The notes under the pieces are model-generated. The model was not told the DNA's origin, made no database searches, and saw only the letters and a program-made list of their open reading frames with translations. A program made the position numbers and the translations under genes. A stretch of DNA of 64,000 nucleotides from Scytalidium lignicola (taxonomy: Eukaryota > Ascomycota > Leotiomycetes), in NCBI GenBank assembly GCA_002812745.2, contig NCSJ02000215.1:1-64000 (forward strand), written 5' to 3'. Shown here piece by piece: positions 35,245-46,178 of the stretch (within the stretch, counting starts at the first letter, position 1; every line of letters starts with the position of its first letter).

Positions 35245-37076
35245 TTACAATTTCATACCAGTCGCTTGACCGACCCTCAAGCTCTGCCGTATGCTCAGAT
35301 CAAGCATAATCTCCTCGCTTCCACCAGGGATGGCATAAGCTCTAACATCTCTGTACAGTCTCTCGATCTTGCCACCTTGGCCTCCACGGCTGTAACTCAG
35401 ACCGCCGAAGATCTGACTTGCCTCTCGAGCGCAGAACTCGAAGGTAACTGTGCTCTGTGCCTTCAAGCTAGCAATTGCGCCACCAAGACGGAGCATGGCC
35501 TCAGTCTCGCCCATCTTGGAGCATTGGTAGATGAGGCTTTCAAGCCAGGCGTAAGAGGCCTCGATTTGTCGTGCCATGTGTGCGAGCTTCAGACGGATTA
35601 CTGGGTGGTCAATGAGTTTCTTGCCGAAGGTACGGCGCTTGTGGGCATATTTTATGCATTCCTCGTAGCAGACGCGGGAGAAGCGGATACATTGGATGAT
35701 GATTCCAATGCGTTCGTGGTTGAAGTTGGTCATGATGACTATAAGAATGGTGTTAGTCACGTCGCGATTTAAAAGGGTACATCAGAACAGAAAAATAGGA
35801 GCGTTACCTTTAAATCCTTGGTTCTCTTTTCCAATCAGATTCTCTACCGGGACCTTGACATCCTCGAAGGTAATATAAGTTGTTCCACTTGACCAGACCC
35901 CCTGGCAATCCATCTTTCTGGTGGAAACACCACCAGCAGACCTCTCAATGAGTAGCACACTGATTCCATTCATGCCATCCTTACCAGTCCGCACTGCTGT
36001 CGTGAAGTAATCTGACCAGATACCGTTGGTAATCCACTTCTTCTCGCCGTTAACAATATAGTGCTTGCCATCCTCAGACAACTTTGCCTCACAAGTCAAG
36101 TTTGCGACATCAGATCCAGCATCTGGTTCAGTGATAGCGAGGCAGATTCTCTTATCGCCGTTGAGAATACCAGGCAGGATTCGGTCCTTCAGGCTCTTCT
36201 TGCCAAACTTGACTAATGGAGGGCAGCCAATGCCGAATCCACCAATGATATTCCAGACAAAACCGCCTGAAGCTGCACGAGAGAGCTCATCAGTGATCAG
36301 GAGTTCGTGAAAGAGATCCCATTTCTCGGGTGGCACGCTCTTGATGGTGTTGTTTGTATACTGAGCCTGGTAGTGCATACCAAGGAGACCGGCAAGGTAT
36401 CCACGCTGACCCATCTGCTTGTAGATTTCCTCCGGGACCCGGCGTGCTTCGTCCCACTCGCCCACATACGGCTCAATTTCGTTATTCACCCATTCGCGAA
36501 CCTCGGCACGCAGGGCGGTATGGGATTCATTGACGTAGGGAGAATGATACTATTTTCAACGTTAGTAAAGGTGTTGTATGTGATCGAGCGCGATCTAAAC
36601 TTACACTCTGGTACCAGGAAGGGTCAGCGAAAGGGATTAAGTCTCCAAATGGCTCGAGAGCCTCGGCCGGTTCCTCTTCCTGGGAGGGCTTTGCGACAGG
36701 TGCAGGTTTTGGCGCCTCTTTCGCTGCTGGTGGAGAGGGCGGAGGAGTGGGTGGTGCGACGGGTGCCTGTTTCTTGGAGTCAAGGGAGCCGACCTGCAGC
36801 TGGGCCTTGTACTTCTTGAGGACGCCTTCGTTATGGTATTTCCAGAATTGTTTGGAGGCATCCTTGCCAGCGACACGAGCGAGGATTTTCTTGCCGCCTA
36901 TAACCGACAGCCTATATTAGTCAAGAACGAATTTGGCGCTGCTGGCACACAACAAACTCACCCGGATGCTCGTTCTGGAACTTGGTAAGGTCGTAAACGT
37001 CCTCATCTATAACTATATAGAGGTTGTCGGGCTTGCTATGTGACGCCACATCGGCGACGGAGAATGTCTTGGACAT
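35245..37076 (-). CDS. Cytochrome b5-acyl-CoA dehydrogenase fusion
   Basis: Four exons, 36962-37076, 36605-36897, 35808-36549 and 35245-35738, with introns 64, 55 and 69 nt; 547 aa. Residues about 1-75 are a cytochrome b5 domain with both haem ligands, His in EHPGGKK (split by intron 1) and His in KYHNEG. A Pro/Ala/Glu-rich linker (about 80-130) leads to an acyl-CoA dehydrogenase with FAD-binding CLAITEPDAGSD and WITNG, the TFGKKLIDHPVIR segment and the C-terminal YAIPGGSEEIMLDL containing the usual catalytic-loop Glu. It should oxidise an acyl-CoA, with the b5 domain offering a route for electrons; the acceptor is inference. This fusion is known in filamentous fungi. No targeting peptide is obvious; the last residues (GMKL) are not a classic peroxisomal SKL. 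Confidence 0.88.
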
Positions 37077-38325
37077 GATTGACGGTGAATATAAATATTT
37101 ATTCTACGGATTAGATAGGAAAGGAGAGATGAATGCTGTGAGAATGGAGGAAGAAGTCAAAGAGAAAGAGAAGGGAGAGGACTCTAGAAAAGTGGGAAGA
37201 AGGTTGTCGTAGCAAATTATAGCTCGGTCGATGGGATCCCGAGGGATGGCAGCGCAGACGGCTTTCACATGCACTTGCAGCTGACCGCACACTACGTCAA
37301 TTCAGGGTCTTTGCTCCGCGCTCTCCGTCGTCCCCCACAAGCTACGAGAGAGCACCGTAATTCTGGAGTAATGAATTCAACGACAGTATTAAAGTATTGC
37401 ACGAAGAAAGAATAAAGATAATTACCCTGTCAATGAACTGGAAAATGAGTGGGAAACCAAAAAAATTCAGGAGAGGCACAAGGAACTTGCATGTGCTGGG
37501 GAAATTCAAGCCAATCACGTGATGAGTTACGAGAGCATTACCGTAGTACCGGAGCTAACCCCGTGGAGGAGGCATCTTACCTTTTCCGTAGACATCATTG
37601 GCTGTGCGCGGTGTGTTATTTTCCGCATGTGATCCTTCCCTGGTTGCAATGCGCCGCATGTCCTGCATGCTCCATTACCCATTACTCCTGCTTGGCTTTT
37701 TGTGCCGAGGCTTCTTCTCGGCCGATGACGTTGTCTGGTCTCCTTGTTGCCTAAGGCTTAAACATCCTTTGAAAAACAGACCATTCCTCACATAAAGATA
37801 TCTGTGAAGAAAATTATTATTAGTCAGTTCGGTAGAGGGATTTTGAGTGGGCTTTAAACGGAAGGCCATAACGTGCTTTGGTGAGCAGAGTCGCAAATTC
37901 ATAATAAACTTTTAGTATTTTTTAACCTAATATTTTACCACTCGCAAACGCATCCCACGTGAGACATAACGTAGATCAAAATCGACCTTATATCCATCCC
38001 AATAATCAACCTCATTTTCCGTCTTACTTCTCGAATTAAGCTATTTCATCTCTGCATATCTGGCATTCGGAATATGTTTTATCATATCACAGACTCATAA
38101 AACACCATCTAACCAAAACCTTTGTACTATCAAAGTACAACTCCTCTCAAAGTTGAACTATTCAGCTGAGGTCAAAAGCTTAAATTCGGGTATCCCTTTA
38201 ACTAACTTGAAGCGCCAGTGTTACATCCTCATTCCATAAAATGCACCCATCCTTCAATAAACGCCCCAATCCCCCTGCGTACCAAAAGTAAGAAAAAGAA
38301 TGGGACATTAATTAAAACAAACGTA
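37077..38325. other. Intergenic, 1.25 kb
   Basis: Upstream of the acyl-CoA dehydrogenase gene and downstream of the disordered-protein gene. I see no convincing gene; the frames present do not resemble proteins. Confidence 0.55.
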
Positions 38326-39384
38326 TCAAGGAATCTCAATCATCTTCGTCTCCGCATCCTGAAACCGAACCTTCCGTCTGCCATCATCTCCCTCATCTCC
38401 TTGCCCATCCACCTCATTCATCATAACCTTCTTCACAACACCACCCTCCCGCCGTCTCTCGCTCCTCCTAGCCCTCGCCTCCCTCGCTTCTCGATTCTTA
38501 TACTCCATCACCTGTGTCCTCCTCTTCTCAGCCCTCGCATACGCCATAGCAGCTGTGGGACGGAATCCAACCCCATTAATCCCTTCTCCGTCGTCGTCTG
38601 GATCTGAAACCGTGTAGCCTGTGATCTCTTCCTCTTGCCAAGTCTGCGAGGCGCGTTCGGGGTCGACTATGGGGTGTTCTGAGGAGTTGAGGCGAGATGG
38701 TGGTGGGCTGCCGGTGCGTTTTCTAGAGTTGCTAGAACGGGGCTTTGAGGCCAAGGGTTTGGTATTTGATGAATCTAGCTGTAGAGGGCTGACACTGGTG
38801 AATGTGGTCGTTTCATTCTTTGTCCTCCTCGGAAGGACTAATAACCTCTTACCGCCACTAGCGACGTTTTTCTTCTCCTTGATTCCCTCAAATACCACTG
38901 GTTCATCACTTTCTAGAGATGCTCCAGGTGCGTTTTTCTTCTCTTGGTTAATCCCAATCTTAAAAATTTGCGGCGTCTCTGGAATTTCCAAGGCTGGCTT
39001 TGTAAGATCCGTCTCACTCCTTCTAGATGAGCCTTCAGCTGGTAGAGTCTCAGGCTGTATCACCTCTGCACCCTTGTCTTGTGAAGGTGAAGTTACAAAT
39101 GATCTTCCATTCGAAAACCCGTGACTGTTTGTCGGACTACACGCTAATTCTAGACCCTCCGCATCTTCTTCCTGTTCCTCCAACTGCAATTCTTGAAGCT
39201 GCCGCGCTACTTTCGTTCGTGGGCTTCCTATTACAGTGACATCCTCCGGAGAGATCGATCTACTGGTGGCAATCGCTTTCTTAGGTGTGACTTTTAGCTG
39301 TTTCATAGGTGTGGAAGGCTGAAGGTCTCGTTTGCGCTTAGAGGATTGAACACCTGGCGAAGACGGCGGGGTCTCTGTGGCCAT
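38326..39384 (-). CDS. Conserved fungal disordered protein with KVRF motif
   Basis: A single-exon 352-aa frame starting MATETPPSSPG. It is rich in Ser, Pro, Lys and Glu throughout and looks disordered, with many S/TP sites. The C-terminal third holds a conserved-looking block, EITGYTVSDPDDDGEGINGV followed by GFRPTAAMAYARAEKRR and an Arg-rich helix. Near the end RRKVRFQD matches the RVxF consensus for docking to protein phosphatase 1. Basic stretches (KRKR, RKRTG) could serve as nuclear signals. No enzyme domain is visible. Function unknown; a nuclear regulatory protein is my guess. Unbroken frame of this length in GC-normal DNA supports a real gene. Confidence 0.75.
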   Translation of the reverse strand: MATETPPSSPGVQSSKRKRDLQPSTPMKQLKVTPKKAIATSRSISPEDVTVIGSPRTKVARQLQELQLEEQEEDAEGLELACSPTNSHGFSNGRSFVTSPSQDKGAEVIQPETLPAEGSSRRSETDLTKPALEIPETPQIFKIGINQEKKNAPGASLESDEPVVFEGIKEKKNVASGGKRLLVLPRRTKNETTTFTSVSPLQLDSSNTKPLASKPRSSNSRKRTGSPPPSRLNSSEHPIVDPERASQTWQEEEITGYTVSDPDDDGEGINGVGFRPTAAMAYARAEKRRTQVMEYKNREAREARARRSERRREGGVVKKVMMNEVDGQGDEGDDGRRKVRFQDAETKMIEIP

Positions 39385-40265
39385 TGCCGTAGATCCCGTA
39401 GATCGGTATGCTCACAAGGGTTCTTTTCTCCCTTTGGCGGAGATGATGATGATGCTAGTCGATATATCAAAACCTAGACTTGTCTCAATTCAGCAGACTA
39501 GTGAATTTGTCGTTGATACTTCGCTGTCTAGGTGCGGAGCGAACCAACTGGTAGGCTTGATGCAATGTTTATGCGAGGCCTTAACCAGAAATGGACAGCG
39601 AAATGCAACTATGCAATTGCTCCTCAATTGCTCATTATTGTGGCAGCGAGTTTGGCCCAAAGCATGCCATTGTGGATGCGGTCGTTATTTTATTAGTGCA
39701 CATTCAAGAATGGACTAAGAAAGTGCATGTTGGGAAAAGAACCCGGCTTCGGCCTATCGTTGAGGTTGTTCTTTAGCACGTTGTGTTATGCATTTACCCC
39801 GCGAGAAGCCCCGTAACCCTAATCACACCGTGACTCATATCCTTCAACTTACTTTCTCATAGATAAACCTCTTGACTGATAAGCATTAAGACTTATAATA
39901 AGATGAGACTCACAGTTAATTTAAAAGATTTGTTATGAGAGAGAGTCTTTATATTGCCCATTCGTTATATTTTCTTTATATATACATTTTAATCTTTATA
40001 CATATTGTAGAGGACCAATGAAAAATAAGAATGACATGAACGCCGATGATCGATCTATATTGCCACCGTAAAATTTTCGTGCTCAATGCCAATGTCTTGT
40101 AGCGAGTGCTACGTAGTGGAACATAGTCGAGTAGTTGAGATACCTCAAATGAATGTAATTATACAATAGTGGGGCAATTCCTAAGCTCCAAGAAAATTTC
40201 GCCATCGAGCTTTATAACTATGTGTACCCCACGTTGCTCATCAAAGCCAACCTCAAAAGAACACA
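39385..40265. promoter_or_regulatory. Divergent intergenic region
   Basis: 881 bp between the disordered-protein gene and the Dal5-type permease. It becomes AT-rich near 39,880-40,010. Nothing specific recognised. Confidence 0.4.
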
Positions 40266-42129
40266 ATGACTGCTGTTCAGGATCCAGAAAAGGCAGTATT
40301 GCCTCAAGAGACACCTAATGATTCTCAAGAGGCTCCGGAAAATAGGGAATCCCGCATTAATCCGTCTAATCGCGATGATGACATTGCAATTGCCATCGTG
40401 GGAGAGCAAAGCCACGTCTTCGACCCCGCCGTAGAAGCTCGAATCGTACGCAAAATCGACCTCTTCTTCATCCCGGCAATGGTAGCAGGGTATGGATTAG
40501 TATACTATGATAAGGTACGGTAACAGAAACCCTTTCCCAAGTTGCAAACGGCACACAACTTAAAAAGCTAAAATAGTTAACCTTAATTCTTTGTGACAGG
40601 CAATCCTCGGCTCCGCCGTCCTATTCGGGATGACCACCGACCTCTCCCTGTCCACTATCAACACCCACACCAACCCACCTACTACCTCCACGGATCGTCT
40701 AAGCTGGGCAACCTCTCTCTTCTACTTTGGCATGCTAACAGGCCTCTACCCCATGACCTTTGCCCTTCAGCGTTTCCCCCTCCGTCACGTTCTCCCGCCA
40801 CTGATCATCCTCTGGTCCCTAATATGTATGCTCACAGCGGCAGTAACCTCCTGGCGCGGCCTCTACGCGCAACGATTCTTCCTGGGCTTTGTGGAGAGCA
40901 TAATCCCTACGACCTTCATGTGCATCATCTCATCGTTTTACACCCAGAAAGAGCAGGCGTTGAGACAGTCGTGGTGGTTTTCTAGTACCGGGTTGTTTAC
41001 TATCGTTGGTGGTGCGTTGAATTATGGATTTGGCCAGATCCAGGGGGGAAGCTTGAAGAAGTGGCAGTATATTTATCTTCTTGCTGGGAGCTTGACGTTT
41101 GCGTTTGGGGTGCTGTGTTTTGCGGTGCCGGATAGTCCTGTAGATGCGTGGTTCTTGACAAAGGAGGAGAGGGTTGTTGCGGTGGAGAGGTTGAGGAAAG
41201 GTCAGACTGGTGTTAGGTGTACTAAGTTTAAGATGGCGCAGGTTTGGGAGTCTATCTTGGATGTTAAGGTTTGGTTAATTGCGATTATGATGGCCTCTGC
41301 GTGAGTTTACTCCCCTCTGTTTCTTGCTCTCCTTTGCCGGCCTCAACAAATATATAATGTTGCTATTTTTCATTTTTCATTTTTATTTTTCAAAGGCCAT
41401 ACTGACATATTCCTGTCAGATATACCGTCAACGGTGCCGTTTCTGGATTTGGCCCCCTGATCGTAAGCACATTTGGCTACTCTACCCTCGACTCCATCCT
41501 CTTCCAGTTTCCCCTCGGCTTCATCTGCCTCATTTTCATCCTCATAACCGGTTATCTCTGCACCATTTCCCGTAATATTCGTATCCCACTTTTAATTCTC
41601 AATTGTCTTCCCGTTATCGCCGGCTGTGCTATGATCTGGAAATCATCCTGGTATCATCATGCTGCAGCACCCGTGGTAGGATACAGTATTATCGGATTTT
41701 TCGGACCAGTGGTTAGTTTGATTATTACGGTGGGAATGAGTAATGTTGCTGGGCAGACGAAGAAGTGTTTTATGGCTGCAAGTATCTTCGTGGCGTATTG
41801 TGTAGGGAATATTGTTGGGCCGCAGTTGATTAAGAGCCAGACCAAGCAGAGACATTACCCTGAGCTCTGGCTAGGGCTGATTATATGGTAAGTTTACTCT
41901 CTCCATTACTTCTGTACCTACTATTTAAATACTCTTGTTTTCATATGGAGTCTAATCCAAGTGTCGTAGTTATTGTATAACAATTATAGCTTCTGCTGCG
42001 CTGTACTTCGTCCTAGCAAGGGAGAACGCCAAACGCCGAAACCTAGAGCTGAACGAGATTGACCGAGATAAGTCTGCTTTCCTTGACTTAACTGATAAGG
42101 AGAACCCGTATTTTGAATATATGCTTTAG
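40266..42129 (+). CDS. MFS permease of the anion:cation symporter (Dal5-like) family
   Basis: Four exons, 40266-40514, 40600-41300, 41420-41887 and 41970-42129, with introns 85, 119 and 82 nt; 525 aa. The N-terminal tail is acidic, then VEARIVRKIDLFFIPAM, a typical lead-in to span 1 of Dal5/allantoate and vitamin permeases. About twelve spans follow, with SSFYTQKEQALRQSWWF and GQTKKCFMAASIFVAYCVGN in the positions of the conserved loops 4-5 and 10-11 of this family. The C-terminus ENPYFEYML is typical. The family imports anionic nutrients such as allantoate, nicotinate or dipeptides with cations; the substrate here is unknown. Confidence 0.87.
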
Positions 42130-42379
42130 AATGATTAGTATATATCGCTGGCATGACATCGTAACAGATATAGAAGGCGGAGATTGGAATTAGTCATGCA
42201 TCACGAGCTCATTATATGAACATACATAGAAAGTACATAAATGTATAATGCATCATATTTATTGTTTCATAATCTCATGAACTTGATATTTGATTAGCCA
42301 GCTGCTTAAGGTCTTCTCTAACCACGAATGAAAATGAAAATAGGCTATAGAAACGGTTCTGCTAATCCCCGGGTATCAT

Positions 42380-43507
42380 CTAAACAACAGAAGAATTCTC
42401 CTCCCTTGCTCCTTCAACGTTCGGCATCTCTACAGGACCTTGTGAAGCACTTGCTGGCACTGGTGGAACCGGTGGCTCTGGCAAGTCTTTCGCGGTATCT
42501 TTCCTCTTGATCCTCCATCCGAAGAATCCAGACTCGTTGTTTGCGAGACGATGGCGGTGGATAAACATGGCTGAAATGAGAGTAAGTTATTAATATTCCT
42601 TCTCTTATTTTTGCGTCACCGGCGGATAGAGACACTCACAAACGACGAACAAACTAATAACAAATAACACCCATTGTGCCACTGCAAATGTCAACGCAGC
42701 CTTCAGAGAATTTAGTGCAGAATCTCCTGCTGGCCAGGTTAACAGCATGAAACCCTTGTTGGCGTTAGATTTGTTTATGGACGCAAGGACGGAATGTGCT
42801 GAGGTCCAGGCGGATACTTCGTTGGCAATGAGAGCGAAGGTTACCAGAGTGAATAGAGTGGTTAGCGACTCAAAAATGCTATTTATTATCAAAGATCAGT
42901 TGGAAGACAAATTGGGGGTCACCAGAGGAGAGAAAAAGAACTCACAGGTGGAGCCAGTAGTTGTAGGCTTCTGGGAAGAAGAACGGCGTGCATAGGACCT
43001 TGCTTCCAGTATTAGCTTTAAGTCTGGCTGAAAATAAGGGTATTGGAAGTGAAGTAATAAGTCATACGTAGAGCATAAGGAGGATAGTCCATGCGAATGT
43101 GAAAAAACTCATTCCTAGTCATCCAAAAATTAGAATTAGATCATAAATCCCGCAACTTATCCTTTCGAAGGATCGTCTTACCATAGCCATGAAACTGTAG
43201 TATTATCAGCTTTACCAGAAGTAAAAGTCATATAAGCTTATTAGAGAGAAAAAGAAAGAAAACATACACTAGATGCATTGAACACAGAAGCCGAGTATCC
43301 TGTCAAGCCAACAATGATGATAGCAAAGACCTAAATAACAACCCGTTATTCCTTTATGAACGATAATGTCTAATAAATCTACAGAGATGAGCGAATACAC
43401 ACGATTTGGATGACACGAATTATCCCCAACCATACTGGAAGCTGAACAACATGGGCCCGTCCCTCAGATGGCATGCGTGCGAAGACATTTTCTTGGAAGT
43501 TCAACAT
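42380..43507 (-). CDS. MARVEL-like four-span membrane protein, seven exons with a 13-nt microexon
   Basis: Exons 43403-43507, 43268-43330, 43182-43194, 43068-43114, 42946-42998, 42640-42878 and 42380-42570; 236 aa. It starts MLNFQENVFARMPSEGRAHV. Four hydrophobic segments follow: VIQIVFAIIIVGLTGY, MSFFTFAWTILLMLY, ESLTTLFTLVTFALIA and ALTFAVAQWVLFVISLFV, the layout of MARVEL-domain proteins. The C-tail is Pro/Ala/Glu-rich. The third exon is only 13 nt (TTTCATGGCTATG) with good splice sites on both sides, and is required to keep frame. MARVEL proteins organise membrane domains or vesicle traffic; the role here is not known. The 3' end faces the Dal5-type gene 250 bp away. Confidence 0.78.
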
Positions 43508-44240
43508 GGCAAGGACCAGCCCGCGGGGTAAAAATATACTGTTGCTTATTTAAAAGATAAATTTAAATAATAAAAGGCCGATATTTAGATTATATCGTTA
43601 AACAACATGGAGACAGAAATATTAGACACGGAAAAATAAAAGTTTGGAGAGAAGTGAGAAACAGGAGAGAAAAAAGTAAAACTGAAATTGAAAACTACTT
43701 TGATCACTACAATCAAATCTTGAAGATAAGACTGGCTATCCTTTGTGACCTTTGATGTATGAGATGAGACTGCTGGCATGAATGTAGTGCGTATGCTACG
43801 TAACCTTGGCCGTTTGATCTTCGCCCCAAGGTCAGAGCGTGAGCAAAGGGAGACATCACATGACCAATGGGAGAGAACAGATAAGTTTTATTGTTCGAAT
43901 GAACAAAATATGAAATATGAGCTATTCCAATCTAAAGTATCAAACTAATTATTGTTTTTGGGTGGGAAAAGGAAGTGTGGCAAACTTGTATAAAGGAGGT
44001 GGTGGAACAGATGCAATATCACGTGCTGAAGTACTATTGAGTCACGTGCACCACCAGCCAACTTATTCTAGATTCCTCTCATGTCCTCACGTTCAAAACT
44101 GCACGAAGGATGGAAATCATGATTTGAATAACGACAAACTGTGACAAACCGGCATAAATGTCTATCTCTAGATGCTGAAAACCCCTGGATACCGAAACGA
44201 CTTCATGGTTTTGAGTTCTCAAATCTTTAGATTTAAAGGT
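43508..44240. other. Intergenic, 0.73 kb
   Basis: Upstream of the MARVEL-like gene and downstream of the next gene. No gene seen. Confidence 0.55.
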
Positions 44241-44744
44241 TTAACAGCTTTTATCAACTTCTACGTCTGTTACCACCACCTTCAGTTCCAAGTTATGATC
44301 TGACAACATCTGCGGCTCAATATCCTGTCCCGGCCTATTCTCAAGCATCTGGCGATTCTTCTCCAACTGCTCAGGCGACAAATTCCTCCTCTCTTCCGGT
44401 GGAGTAAAGGGTGCCGGCAGCAAGCTTCTGTCTGGGTGAAACCATTTCTCCTGTGGAACTTTGGTCCCATCAACACCGCGATAATCGATCTCGGCTTGAG
44501 GATTGTGAGGCATACGATCGAGAAGAGCTTTGATTAGCTCTGGCCGCAGAGCAACGGCGTCGACCACCTCACGATCAGCGGTCAGTGAGCGGAGAACCCC
44601 GTCTTTACCGAGAGAAAAGACACCGTTAAGGGTGAGGTCATGTTTGACGCCTTTGAGGATTTGGCTAAGCTCTTTTTGATTTACCATCCGTTGCTGCTGA
44701 TCGTGAGATAGTAGTGAGGAAGAAGCTTCAGTGTTCGAAGACAT
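44241..44744 (-). CDS. Small protein with a VFSLGKDGVLRSL domain, not secreted
   Basis: A single exon of 167 aa. Starts MSSNTEASSSLLSHDQQQ, with no signal peptide or membrane span. Residues about 23-75 (ELSQILKGVKHDLTLNGVFS, then LGKDGVLRSL and a helix with LIKALLDRM) match a segment of the next minus-strand gene at 45544-46178. The rest is charged, with a WFHPD..LLPAPFTPPEE stretch. I do not recognise a named family. Presumably cytoplasmic. It has intact reading frame and ordinary composition. Confidence 0.65.
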   Translation of the reverse strand: MSSNTEASSSLLSHDQQQRMVNQKELSQILKGVKHDLTLNGVFSLGKDGVLRSLTADREVVDAVALRPELIKALLDRMPHNPQAEIDYRGVDGTKVPQEKWFHPDRSLLPAPFTPPEERRNLSPEQLEKNRQMLENRPGQDIEPQMLSDHNLELKVVVTDVEVDKSC

Positions 44745-45543
44745 CTTTTAGGTGTTATTTGCAAAAATGAATTGATGTCCTCTTGGTTAAACAAGGTTGG
44801 CTTTCCTGGTACAGTAAATTCAATGAACAAGTCAACGATGAGGCATCTGCATTTAGGCAACACAACTCTGCATGCCATAATCACTAGAATTTGATTGGTG
44901 CAAGTTACTGGTTGGCTGGAATTCCACCCTATAAATTCTGGTATTTCGACTGTAGGTTTGGTAAACACCAAAAATTGATTTCTAACCTCTAGTATCATTA
45001 AGCTAACATCTCCAATTTCCTCGTATAATTTAATTTTCATATAGATGACTGTATTATGAGATAGCGAGCATATCAATCCTTCGAATTTCTAACTCTAAGA
45101 TAAAGACAGGTAGAAAAACTTCGACTCTCTAAGTCAGATGTTAAAACCTTGAAGCAATTGCAACAACCTTTCGTCTTTATGATGAGAGATCAAAGAATCA
45201 GAGATTGTCATAAATATGGGTGTACCCGGGGATGCCCATTTTCTGAGCCATCTGGGCAAATTTTGGTGGGAAATACCTGATACGAAGGGGAGGTCATGTG
45301 ACTTTGCAGAACCTCAGCGCGTTGGTTGGGGGCACGTGACAAACCGGAAATTCTGTAAATAGTGGAATCAACCTTTTATTTTACCACAACAGACATGCTC
45401 GACTTCCTGAATCCAGAATACCGAGCGAGTCACGTATCAGGAGTTGAATGTATTAGCCTAAGTGTTCTCCCTAAATACTAAATCACACTCTTCATTTATC
45501 TCAATCCTTGCCATTGAATCATTCTTCGAACAATAACAACCTC
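44745..45543. other. Intergenic, 0.8 kb
   Basis: Between the two related small genes. A 131-codon minus-strand frame overlaps the start of the gene at 44744 but does not look like a protein. No other feature. Confidence 0.5.
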
Positions 45544-46178
45544 CTAGTTTCCAGAAAGAAAGCATGTCCCCCAGGGTGGGCCACTTGGATGAAAACAAGC
45601 AAAGCAATTGTACGGAGTACAATCAGCCAGACTCATGCAACTTGGAATTCCTGGACAGACAACTTGCCGCTCGATGAGACTCTCCAACCGGACAGACCGT
45701 GGTGTAATGCTAGGAAGAGTAACATTTGGCTTATCCTCGGGGTTGAGAGGAGCAACAATATCAGTGGTCAAACGACCGTCGACGGGAGACTTGACAAGCT
45801 CCGTGAGCGAAAAAGGAATATCTAGGTCACTTGCTTGCCATTGGGCTAATTGTTCTGAGGCGAGCTTCTTGACTTGGTCTATGTCAAGTTGGTGATAGTC
45901 GAGGATGGTGAGGTTGTTTGAGAAAGTTCGCAGGACTCCATCGGAACCGAGATGGAAGACGCTGAGGTCGTCGTATTTCATGCTCCTGATTATACTATTC
46001 AGGTCGTCTCCTGGTATGTAACGAAGAGTGGTTGATTCTGCAGACGCAGTGGGAGTGGCGATCGCCTAAGCCGATACAGTCAGTGCATTGGATATCTTAT
46101 TGAGAAACAGAGGGTCTTGCTCACATAAGTTATTGCCAGAAATAGCAAGGCAGCAAAGACTCTCGAAATAACAATCAT
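45544..46178 (-). CDS. Secreted Cys-rich small protein sharing the same domain
   Basis: Two exons, 46125-46178 and 45544-46065, with a 58-nt intron; 191 aa. Exon 1 is a signal peptide (MIVISRVFAALLFLAITY, cleaved near ATPTASA). Residues about 45-95 read SVFHLGSDGVLRTF with a following helix, matching VFSLGKDGVLRSL of the neighbouring gene. The C-terminal 45 residues hold seven Cys (VCPGIPSC, ADCTPYNCFACF, GTCF), suggesting a disulfide-stabilised module not present in the neighbour. Size, secretion and Cys content fit an effector candidate or an extracellular fungal small protein; function unknown. Confidence 0.72.

Noticed and set aside
35125..35772. 215-codon plus-strand frame
   Set aside because: Lies opposite the last exon of the acyl-CoA dehydrogenase gene, whose protein is clearly conserved.
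44681..45076. 131-codon minus-strand frame
   Set aside because: Overlaps the start of the gene at 44744 in another frame and lacks protein-like composition.
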